Below, one piece after another: positions 1-5,146 of a DNA stretch of 5,146 nucleotides (positions are counted from its first letter, which is position 1; each line of letters opens with the position of its first letter). Source of the stretch: Phycisphaera mikurensis NBRC 102666 (GTDB taxonomy: Bacteria; Planctomycetota; Phycisphaerae; Phycisphaerales; SM1A02); the NCBI GenBank assembly GCA_945870475.1, contig CAMBSR010000166.1:1-5146 (forward strand). Reading direction: 5' to 3'. The position numbers were made by a program, and so were the translations under genes. The notes under the pieces were generated by a model. The model saw nothing but the letters and a program-made list of their open reading frames with translations. It made no database searches and was not told the origin of the DNA.

Positions 1-1480
1 CGATGTCCACGGCGACGACCCGCATGACCGACTCGCCCGAGGCACGCACGTCGATGGTGGCATCCGGCCGGTCTTCCAGCGTGGTTGTTGGCGATTCCAC
101 GCCCGTGGCGCCCCAGCGTGCCGATTCGAGCGTCAGCACAGTGCGGCCATCGAGCGCCGCCGTGCGCCAGGCGAGCACCGTGGGTGCCATCCGGCGCGAC
201 GTGGAGGGCCATCCGCGGAGGTATCGATCGGCCAATTCCACGCACGGGCGGCGCATGAACTGCTCGTAGAGGCCACGGTCGACGCGCCGCCGAAGCTGCT
301 CGAGGGAAAGCGCGATGGGCGCGCGCGCGGTCGGGTCGAGCGCATTCCACGCGGCGGTTCCCGGGCAGAGGGAGGCTGCCAGCGTTGCGATCTGTTCCCA
401 GTCATCGCGCTCCAGCATTGCCACCGCGGCAGCAGAGAATGCGTTCACGATGTCGCCCGGGGCGGACTGTCGCATGGCAGTCAGGCGTTCCGCGGTCCGC
501 GCATCGCATGGCTCGATCCGCGCCAGTGCAAGGGCTGCGGCCGCCGGCCGATGCGCCGCCAATGCCGCGGCGTACCCCTGCACGGCGGATTCCCATGCGC
601 TGAGCGCGTTGATGCGCGCGAGCATCTCTTCACGGAGCCGCTCGAGCAACCGCGTGCACTCATCGGAAGGAATGCGGGCAACTGCGGGGGAATCGAGCAG
701 CGTTCGGAGGGTCGTGCGGGCGTCCTCCGCGGAGGCCGCGGCGGCCGCGGCTTCCCGCGCTGCGCGGAATGTGCCTGCCTGAAGCGCTGCGCAGACCGAG
801 GCGCGCGCCGACTCATGGAGCGCGCGCAGCGCGGCATCCTCGTCCGATCGCGCCGGCACCGGCAGCACTGCGTCGATGACCTGGAACAGCATGGTGGCAT
901 CCGCTGCCTCGACGGCGCGCCGATGGAGGGCCTCGAAATCGCGGAGGGCAGCCCGGTTCCGCGCCACGTCCGCCTCGAACCCGGAACGCCGCGCCGCCAG
1001 CCGGGCAACCAATTCCGCATGCGCATCCGGTGCATCCTGGATCATCTGCGCAGATGCCGCGGACCGGCGGACCTCGATGGCATCGAGCGCCGCGATCGTG
1101 CCGACCCGGTCCACCTCGTTGCGCATCACGCGAAGCGCGGCCTGGCGCGCCGCACGTTCCTCGACGGCGTGGCCCACCGCCGCGACGCATCGGGCCAGGT
1201 CGTGGCGGGCGCCGTCAATCTCTGCGCCGCGGAATGCACGCGTCCAGGCGTGCATGAAGGCGTTTCCTTCGAGGACGGGCGTGGCGTCGGCCACCGTGAC
1301 GCGCAACGCCGTCAGTGCCTCGGCCACGTGCCCGGCGGCCAGTTCCGACTCCACCTGCATGCGCGCGGCGGCGGCGCGGTCAAGCGCATCGCGATCGCGG
1401 ATGGCGCCGACGCCGAAGAAGATCGCCGCGCCCGGCAAGCCGAGCGCGGCGACGATGGTGGCGGTTCTGCGGAGGTGCAC
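1..1480 (-). CDS. Unrecognised alanine-rich, helical, membrane-anchored or exported protein (C-terminus beyond left edge)
   Basis: I do not recognise this protein. The frame stays open for 493 codons from a GTG at 1478-1480 to the left edge, and I checked it against the sequence line by line down to about 780 and translated the rest. Residues 4-5 are Arg-Arg, followed by a hydrophobic stretch at about 6-27 (TATIVAALGLPGAAIFFGVG), which reads as a signal anchor or signal peptide; V-G-A at 24-26 could be a cleavage site. Residues of about 30-420 are Ala/Arg/Glu-rich and look helical, with coiled-coil-like heptads at about 100-195 and six scattered cysteines. From about 425 the sequence becomes more strand-like (for example LDGRTVLTLESARWG) and is still going at the edge. 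The start is inferred: the same frame is closed by the hppD TGA just upstream, and a later start such as Met41 would lose the hydrophobic segment. There is no visible ribosome binding site. The 27-base gap suggests co-transcription with hppD, but no functional link is shown. Confidence 0.85.
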   Translation of the reverse strand, partial: MHLRRTATIVAALGLPGAAIFFGVGAIRDRDALDRAAAARMQVESELAAGHVAEALTALRVTVADATPVLEGNAFMHAWTRAFRGAEIDGARHDLARCVAAVGHAVEERAARQAALRVMRNEVDRVGTIAALDAIEVRRSAASAQMIQDAPDAHAELVARLAARRSGFEADVARNRAALRDFEALHRRAVEAADATMLFQVIDAVLPVPARSDEDAALRALHESARASVCAALQAGTFRAAREAAAAAASAEDARTTLRTLLDSPAVARIPSDECTRLLERLREEMLARINALSAWESAVQGYAAALAAHRPAAAALALARIEPCDARTAERLTAMRQSAPGDIVNAFSAAAVAMLERDDWEQIATLAASLCPGTAAWNALDPTARAPIALSLEQLRRRVDRGLYEQFMRRPCVELADRYLRGWPSTSRRMAPTVLAWRTAALDGRTVLTLESARWGATGVESPTTTLEDRPDATIDVRASGESVMRVVAVDI

Positions 1481-1507
1481 CGTGGTGTTGATCTTGGTCG
1501 CGTCCGA

Positions 1508-2710
1508 TCAGAGGTTGCCGCGACGCTCCTGCTCGAGCTCGAGGCTCTCGAAGAGCGCCTTGAAGTTGCCCTTGCCGAAGCTCTGGCTGCCGCGGCGGCA
1601 GATGATCTCGAAGAACAGGGTGGGGCGGTCCTGGAGCGGCTTGCTGAAGAGCTGCAGGAGGTAGCCCTCGTCGTCGGCATCGACCAGGATGCCCAGGTCC
1701 TTGATCCGCGCGTGGTCTTCCTTGACGCCGGCGTGGCCGTGCTGGCGCAGCATGGCGTCCACGCGCGCCCAGACGCCCTGGTAGTAGGCCTCGGGGATGT
1801 TCAGGAAGTCGACGCCGCGGCGACGGAGCTCGGCGACGCTGGCCAGCTCGTCATCGGTGCGCAGCGCCAGGTGCTGGACGCCCGGGGTCATGTCGTGCCA
1901 TTCCAGGTACTCGAGGATCTGGCTCTTCTTCTTGCCGGCGGCGGGCTCGTTGATCGGGAACTTGATGAGCTGGTTGCCGCTCGCCATGACCTTGGACATG
2001 AGCGCCGAGTACTCGGTGCCGATGTCCTTGTCATCGAAGTGCTTGAACATGGAGAAGCCGAGGACGTGCTCGTACCACTCCACCCAGTCGTTCATCTTGC
2101 CTTCCTCGACGTTGCCCACCGCGTGGTCGACGAACTTGAGGCCGCAGGGATGCTGCTTGTTGTAGTCGTTCAGGGCGAACGCGCCGATCGGGCGGAAGCC
2201 GGGCATGAACGTGGCACCCTGCTTGATGTTGGGCAGGGCGTACGCGCCGGTGCGGCTCACGAAGGAGTGCACGGCGCGGCCGTAGGTGTGGATGCCGGCC
2301 ATCGTCACGGTGCCGTTGGCATCGGAGCGGGTGACGGGCTCGTAGGCGCTCTTGCCGCCGTTCTTGACGGCAGCCTTCCACGCCGCCTCGGCGTCGAAGA
2401 CGTTGAAGGCGATGTCCTTGATGCCGTCGCCGTACTTGGCCAGCTCGGCCACCGAGGCCTGGTTCTTGTTGAGCGGCGTCTCCAGGATGAACCGGATGTT
2501 GCCCTGCGTGAGGAGGTACTGCGCGCACTCGCGGCTGCCGGTGGTGAGGTCGCTGATCTGCTCCACCTGGAAGCCGAAGGCCGAGGCGTAGAAGAACGCC
2601 GACTGCTTGGCGTTGCCGACGTAGAAGCGGACATGGTCCACGTCGATCAGGGCCAGCGGGTCGGTGGCGGTCGCGGCGCGGCTGGCCGGCGATGGGGTGG
2701 CAGTGGTCAT
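1508..2710 (-). CDS. hppD: 4-hydroxyphenylpyruvate dioxygenase (HPD)
   Basis: This is a cytoplasmic non-haem Fe(II) enzyme that converts 4-hydroxyphenylpyruvate and O2 to homogentisate and CO2, the second step of tyrosine breakdown. The 400-residue product has the two vicinal-oxygen-chelate halves of the family: a degenerate N-terminal half from about residue 22 (DVDHVRFYVGNAKQSAFFY) and a catalytic C-terminal half from about 190. The expected iron ligands are His196 (VDHAVGNV), His280 (GVQHLAL) and Glu368 (LFFEII). The substrate-site motif FPINEPA (251-257), the following GKKKSQI, and the C-terminal lid FGKGNFKALFE with the RGNL ending (397-400) are all present. This pattern favours HPD over the related hydroxymandelate synthase. 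The length matches the family. The ATG at 2710 was chosen because a TATCAT box lies 7 bases upstream and the family similarity begins just after a short Ala/Thr-rich tail; an in-frame ATG at 2776 would add an unlikely 22-residue basic extension. No homogentisate dioxygenase gene is visible nearby. Confidence 0.97.
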   Translation of the reverse strand: MTTATPSPASRAATATDPLALIDVDHVRFYVGNAKQSAFFYASAFGFQVEQISDLTTGSRECAQYLLTQGNIRFILETPLNKNQASVAELAKYGDGIKDIAFNVFDAEAAWKAAVKNGGKSAYEPVTRSDANGTVTMAGIHTYGRAVHSFVSRTGAYALPNIKQGATFMPGFRPIGAFALNDYNKQHPCGLKFVDHAVGNVEEGKMNDWVEWYEHVLGFSMFKHFDDKDIGTEYSALMSKVMASGNQLIKFPINEPAAGKKKSQILEYLEWHDMTPGVQHLALRTDDELASVAELRRRGVDFLNIPEAYYQGVWARVDAMLRQHGHAGVKEDHARIKDLGILVDADDEGYLLQLFSKPLQDRPTLFFEIICRRGSQSFGKGNFKALFESLELEQERRGNL

Positions 2711-2717
2711 TTGGCGA

Positions 2718-2723
2718 ATGATA
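2718..2723 (-). promoter_or_regulatory. Putative -10 box (TATCAT) of hppD
   Basis: On the minus strand TATCAT is followed by 7 bases (TCGCCAA) and then the hppD ATG. A transcript starting about 7-8 bases after the box would begin at or next to the start codon, giving a leaderless mRNA. The box is the most AT-rich point in this 94-base gap. The groES gene has the same hexamer at the same distance. I see no convincing -35 element and no Shine-Dalgarno sequence. Confidence 0.5.
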
Positions 2724-2755
2724 GCCCGGGTGCCGCGCCTGACGGAAGCGGAAGA

Positions 2756-2772
2756 AGGCCGCGGAACGGCCT
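2756..2772 (-). terminator. Weak hairpin after apt, possible terminator
   Basis: Read on the minus strand, AGGCCG and CGGCCT form a perfect 6-bp stem around a TTCCG loop, 32 bases after the apt stop codon. A pyrimidine-rich stretch follows (TCTTCCGCTTCC) rather than a true run of T. It sits between apt and the hppD promoter box, where a terminator would make sense. The short stem and missing U-tract keep confidence low. Confidence 0.3.
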
Positions 2773-2804
2773 GCACTACAAATGGTTGGCCAAGAAGCGA
2801 CCGG

Positions 2805-3341
2805 TCAGTACTGGATCACCGCATGCACCGAGTGCGGCGCCAACACCTTGCGCCCGCCCAGCGCGGCCAGCTCGATCAGCACCGTGGTGCCACCCACCGT
2901 GGCGCCCGAGCGCTCCACCAGCTCGCAGCACGCCTTGAGGGTGCCGCCCGTGGCCAGGAGGTCATCCACCACGAGGACCCGCGCGCCGCGCGGCACTGCG
3001 TCCTGGTGCATGTGCAGGGTGTCGGTGCCGTACTCGAGCGCGTAGGAGGCGGAATGGGTTGCCCGCGGAAGCTTGCCCGGCTTGCGCACCGGGATGAACC
3101 CGCAGCCGAGCGCCTGCGCCACCGCGATGCCGAAGATGAAGCCGCGGCTCTCCGCGCCGAGCACCACGTCGAACTTGCCGCCGCGGAACGGGTTCGCCAT
3201 CAGTTCGATGGCGAGGGCGAGCGCGGACGGATCCGCGAGCATCGGCGTGATGTCACGGAAGAGGATCCCGGGCTTCGGGAAGTCGGGGACCTCGGCAATG
3301 AGGCGCGTGAGCTGTTCGATGGGGTTCTTCATGGCGGACAT
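2805..3341 (-). CDS. apt: Adenine phosphoribosyltransferase (APRT)
   Basis: This cytoplasmic purine-salvage enzyme makes AMP and pyrophosphate from adenine and PRPP. The 178-residue product has the usual bacterial length. It shows FPKPGILFRDITPML (21-35), the base-site loop GAESRGFIFG (62-71), RKPGKLP (86-92), the flexible-loop region ending in LEYGTD (102-107), and the PRPP-binding signature VLVVDDLLATGGT (122-134) with its Asp-Asp pair. All are typical of APRT rather than of other type I phosphoribosyltransferases. The ATG at 3341 is preferred to the ATG at 3332 because a TACCGT box lies 6 bases before it. The frame stays open upstream into groES, but that part is antisense to groES and carries no family similarity. 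It is divergent from groES, with 25 bases between the start codons. hppD follows on the same strand but seems to have its own promoter. Confidence 0.96.
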   Translation of the reverse strand: MSAMKNPIEQLTRLIAEVPDFPKPGILFRDITPMLADPSALALAIELMANPFRGGKFDVVLGAESRGFIFGIAVAQALGCGFIPVRKPGKLPRATHSASYALEYGTDTLHMHQDAVPRGARVLVVDDLLATGGTLKACCELVERSGATVGGTTVLIELAALGGRKVLAPHSVHAVIQY

Positions 3342-3347
3342 GCGGGC

Positions 3348-3353
3348 ACGGTA
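3348..3353 (-). promoter_or_regulatory. Putative -10 box (TACCGT) of apt
   Basis: The minus strand reads TACCGT, then GCCCGC, then the apt ATG. This fits the TAnnnT pattern with a 6-base gap, close to the 7 bases seen for hppD and groES. GATATA, overlapping it at 3352-3357, is an alternative -10. The box touches the groES box without a gap. Any -35 element would lie inside groES, and none is obvious. Confidence 0.38.
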
Positions 3354-3359
3354 TATCAT
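3354..3359 (+). promoter_or_regulatory. Putative -10 box (TATCAT) of groES
   Basis: TATCAT is followed by 7 bases (TCGGCCC) and the groES ATG, the same hexamer and distance as at hppD. The shared block continues as TATCATTCG, and both coding regions begin ATGAC. A start 7-8 bases after the box would give a leaderless transcript. No CIRCE-type inverted repeat is visible in the 25-base gap, so the usual HrcA control of groES is not evident here. Any -35 would lie inside apt. Confidence 0.5.
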
Positions 3360-3366
3360 TCGGCCC

Positions 3367-3696
3367 ATGACGCGTACATCGCGGACAACCAAGCTGGAAG
3401 TGGTGGAGCCGATCGGCAAGCGCGTCCTCATCCGAAAGGACGAGGACAAGAAGATCACCAAGGTCGGCATCCACCTGCCCGACAAGATCGAGATCCCCAC
3501 GATCACCGGTCGCATCGTCGCCATTTCCACCGAGGTGGCCAAGGACGACAACTACCCGATCGAGCAGTACGACCGCGTGCTCTTCAACCCGAAGCACGGC
3601 GTGCCCGTGGACTTCGAGGGCGACAACCGCCTGTTCGTCATCCCCATCGAGGACATCGTGGCGGTGTTCCGGGCGGCCGACGAGGCGAAGGGCTGA
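3367..3696 (+). CDS. groES: Divergent GroES-type co-chaperonin (Cpn10)
   Basis: Cpn10 forms a heptameric lid that closes the GroEL folding chamber. The 109-residue product is slightly longer than the usual 95-100. The family outline is clear: PIGKRVLIRKDED (15-27), a mobile loop followed by GIHLPDK (34-40), GRIVAIST (48-55), QYDRVLFN (67-74) and the closing IPIEDIVAVF (92-101). It differs from classical GroES in several places. The hydrophobic tripeptide of the mobile loop that contacts GroEL, normally Ile-Val-Leu, is Ile-His-Leu (35-37), and the loop lacks the usual double glycine. The glycine normally following the GKVVAVG-like strand is replaced by Ser54-Thr55. The ATG at 3367 fits both the family start and the upstream TATCAT box. 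groEL is not in the window, and aroA follows after 7 bases. The family is clear; whether it serves the main GroEL or a paralogue cannot be told. Confidence 0.9.
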   Translation: MTRTSRTTKLEVVEPIGKRVLIRKDEDKKITKVGIHLPDKIEIPTITGRIVAISTEVAKDDNYPIEQYDRVLFNPKHGVPVDFEGDNRLFVIPIEDIVAVFRAADEAKG

Positions 3697-3703
3697 CCCG
3701 GGA

Positions 3704-5086
3704 ATGGCGCACACCCACGGCGAGCCGCGGACGGTGCGTGCCGCGCAGCCGATCGACTGGGTGGTGCGGGTGCCCGGCTCCAAGAGCCTGACCAACCGCG
3801 CGCTGGTGCTGGCAGCACTGGCCTCCGGCGAGACCACGCTCGAGATGGCGCTCCGGTCGGACGACACGGATGCGCTTTCGCGCGCGTTGGCGTCGCTTGG
3901 CGCGGCGGTCGAGGCGGTGGACGCGGTCTTCGACAGCCCGGCCACCCCCGGGGGTCGACACCCGGCAATCACGGTCCGAGGCGTCGGCGGCGCATTCCCC
4001 GCGGGCCCGGACATCAGCATCAACCTCGGCGACGGCGGCACGCCCACGCGCTTCATGATGGCGGTGGCCGCGTTCGCTCGCCGCCGCGTGACCATCGACG
4101 GCAGCGCACGCATGCGCGAGCGCCCGGTGGCCGACGGCGTCGATCTGCTGCGCGCGCTCGGCGTCTCGGTGGAATGGGTCGAGGCACCTGGACGACTGCC
4201 GATGGTGATCGACGGTCGGGGCGGACCGCCGGCCGGCGGAACGATCCGGGTGGGTGCCCTTGCCAGCAGCCAGTTCGTGAGCGCGCTGCTCCTGGTGGCG
4301 CCGTGGATGCGCGATGGGCTCGAGGTGCGTTTCGAGGTTCCGCCGGTCAGTCGTTCGTATATCGATCTCACCGTCGACGAACTCCGCCGCTGGGGCGCGG
4401 TGGTCAAGGAAGAAGTGGATGCCGGCGACGGCCTGTGCGGCGTGCGCGTGGAGCCGCACCCCTTGGTGGGCAAGGGCGCGTATCCCGTGGAGCCCGATGC
4501 TTCGAGCGCCATCTACTGGGCGGCGGCCGCGGCCATCGTTCCGGGGAGCGACATCGTGCTGCATGGGCTCTCGCCGAGTTCGCGGCAGCCGGACGTGGCG
4601 GCCATCAACGGGCTCGGCCTGCAGGGTGCGGAGGTGATCCGCGATCCTGCGAGCATGCGCGTGTGCTGCCGCTGCCGTGCCGGTGACATGTCGCCGCCGC
4701 TCGACGGGCTCGCGGCGTCGCTCGAGCAGTGCCCCGACGGCGCGCTCATGCTCATCGCCACGGCCGCCGTCGCGCGCGGCACCTCGCGCTTCTGGGGGCT
4801 TGGCACCCTCCGCGTGAAGGAAAGCGATCGCCTGGCCGCCATGGCGCAAGGCCTCGAACGCATCGGCGCCCGCGTGAGGCTCGGCGATTCGTGGATCGAG
4901 ATCGACCCGATCCCGGCAGGCCACCGCGTCGACGCCGTCATCGATCCGCACAACGACCACCGCATCGCCATGAGCTTTGCGGTGCTGGGCCTGCGCACCG
5001 GCGGCATCCGGATCTCCCATCCGGAATGCGTGGCGAAGAGCTACCCGGAGTTCTGGCAGGTCATCGAGCGGCTGTCCCGCCGCTGA
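3704..5086 (+). CDS. aroA: 3-phosphoshikimate 1-carboxyvinyltransferase (EPSP synthase)
   Basis: This cytoplasmic enzyme joins shikimate 3-phosphate and phosphoenolpyruvate to give EPSP, the sixth shikimate-pathway step. The 460-residue product has the family's key residues, with E. coli equivalents in brackets: PGSKSLTNR at 24-32 with Lys27 [K22] and Arg32 [R27]; RERPVADGVDLL with Arg140 [R124]; SSQF at 188-191 with Gln190 [Q171]; EPDASSA from 263; catalytic Asp345 [D313] in QCPDGALM; KESDR at 372-376 with Glu373 [E341] and Arg376 [R344]; NDHR at 417-420 with Arg420 [R386]; and Lys445 [K411]. The PEP-site loop is unusual, LGDGGTPTRF (108-117) against LGNAGTAMRP in E. coli. It is about 30 residues longer than the E. 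coli enzyme, partly from a longer stretch at about 80-105. The ATG lies 7 bases after the groES stop, so co-transcription is likely. A GGGA just before the ATG is too close to act as a normal ribosome binding site. Confidence 0.97.
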   Translation: MAHTHGEPRTVRAAQPIDWVVRVPGSKSLTNRALVLAALASGETTLEMALRSDDTDALSRALASLGAAVEAVDAVFDSPATPGGRHPAITVRGVGGAFPAGPDISINLGDGGTPTRFMMAVAAFARRRVTIDGSARMRERPVADGVDLLRALGVSVEWVEAPGRLPMVIDGRGGPPAGGTIRVGALASSQFVSALLLVAPWMRDGLEVRFEVPPVSRSYIDLTVDELRRWGAVVKEEVDAGDGLCGVRVEPHPLVGKGAYPVEPDASSAIYWAAAAAIVPGSDIVLHGLSPSSRQPDVAAINGLGLQGAEVIRDPASMRVCCRCRAGDMSPPLDGLAASLEQCPDGALMLIATAAVARGTSRFWGLGTLRVKESDRLAAMAQGLERIGARVRLGDSWIEIDPIPAGHRVDAVIDPHNDHRIAMSFAVLGLRTGGIRISHPECVAKSYPEFWQVIERLSRR

Positions 5087-5116
5087 CCGCGCCGAGCAGG
5101 GGCAAGGGCCATCGAA

Positions 5117-5122
5117 TACCCT
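5117..5122 (+). promoter_or_regulatory. Possible -10 box (TACCCT) before the gene at 5129
   Basis: TACCCT is followed by CCCGAG and ATG at 5129, matching the TAnnnT pattern with a 6-base gap seen at apt. It lies in the 42-base gap after aroA, which shows no terminator hairpin. The support is only the analogy with the other three boxes and an open frame of six codons. Confidence 0.25.
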
Positions 5123-5128
5123 CCCGAG

Positions 5129-5146
5129 ATGGTGACGAGCCCGTTC
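5129..5146 (+). CDS. Possible start of a downstream gene, cut by the right edge
   Basis: ATG at 5129 opens a frame reading MVTSPF to the window edge. It follows aroA by 42 bases in the same direction. A GTG at 5132 is an alternative start in the same frame. The TACCCT box 6 bases upstream gives modest support. Six codons are too few to say anything about the product. Confidence 0.3.

Noticed and set aside
724..750. GC-rich palindromic cluster, including CCTCCGCGGAGG at 724-735 and nearby CCGCGG copies
   Set aside because: It lies inside the unknown gene and encodes an alanine run from GCC and GCG codons. Codon bias explains the symmetry, and no regulatory role is indicated.
133..1190. Minus-strand frames at 133-405, 481-1035 and 813-1190, plus several plus-strand frames
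   Set aside because: They overlap the continuous minus-strand frame ending at 1480, which has an N-terminal membrane segment and protein-like composition. The alternatives are short, Arg/Pro/Ser-rich and mutually overlapping.
551..2938. A 795-codon plus-strand open frame
   Set aside because: It is exactly antisense, in codon register, to hppD and to the unknown minus-strand gene. High GC and the rarity of TTA, CTA and TCA codons in those genes keep the opposite strand open. HPD is certain on the minus strand.
3342..3551. N-terminal extension of apt into groES
   Set aside because: The frame is open, but the added residues are antisense to groES and have no APRT similarity. The 178-residue form already has full family length.
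3697..3703. Shine-Dalgarno sequence for aroA (GGGA)
   Set aside because: Only about one base separates it from the ATG, too close for normal pairing. Coupling to groES translation is the simpler explanation.
3638..5020. A 460-codon minus-strand open frame, and another at 3253-4512
   Set aside because: Both lie antisense to groES and aroA, whose protein motifs are unmistakable. The translated products are rich in Arg, His, Ala and Asp without recognisable domains, as expected of GC-rich shadows.

Overview
The window is a compact, GC-rich stretch of an ordinary bacterial chromosome. I see no mobile elements, RNA genes, CRISPR arrays or phage genes. The EPSP synthase and the divergent GroES look like versions I associate with Planctomycetota, perhaps the Phycisphaerae group. 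That placement rests on impression, not on a search. The near absence of Shine-Dalgarno sequences fits the same picture.

Layout: the left two thirds is on the minus strand. From right to left it holds apt (adenine phosphoribosyltransferase, starting at 3341), then hppD (4-hydroxyphenylpyruvate dioxygenase, starting at 2710), then a large unrecognised protein with an N-terminal membrane segment. That last gene starts with GTG at 1480, only 27 bases after the hppD stop, and runs off the left edge. The right third is on the plus strand: groES (3367-3696) and aroA (3704-5086) are 7 bases apart and look like one operon. A further gene probably begins at 5129 and is cut by the right edge. apt and groES diverge from a 25-base gap.

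Function: the genes belong to separate housekeeping pathways. They cover purine salvage (apt), tyrosine breakdown to homogentisate (hppD), protein folding (groES) and the shikimate pathway (aroA). Aromatic amino acid synthesis and tyrosine breakdown lie close together but in opposite orientation, and nothing in the sequence shows that they are linked.

The most interesting structure is regulatory. Each of the four genes that seems to open a transcript (hppD, apt, groES and the partial gene at 5129) has a TAnnnT box ending 6 or 7 bases before its ATG. None has a convincing ribosome binding site. This is the arrangement expected of leaderless mRNAs. The two genes that follow another gene (aroA and the unknown gene) lack such a box. 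The apt and groES boxes touch back to back, so the two promoters should exclude each other. I found no clear new multi-gene system. The best unknown is the membrane-anchored protein downstream of hppD.
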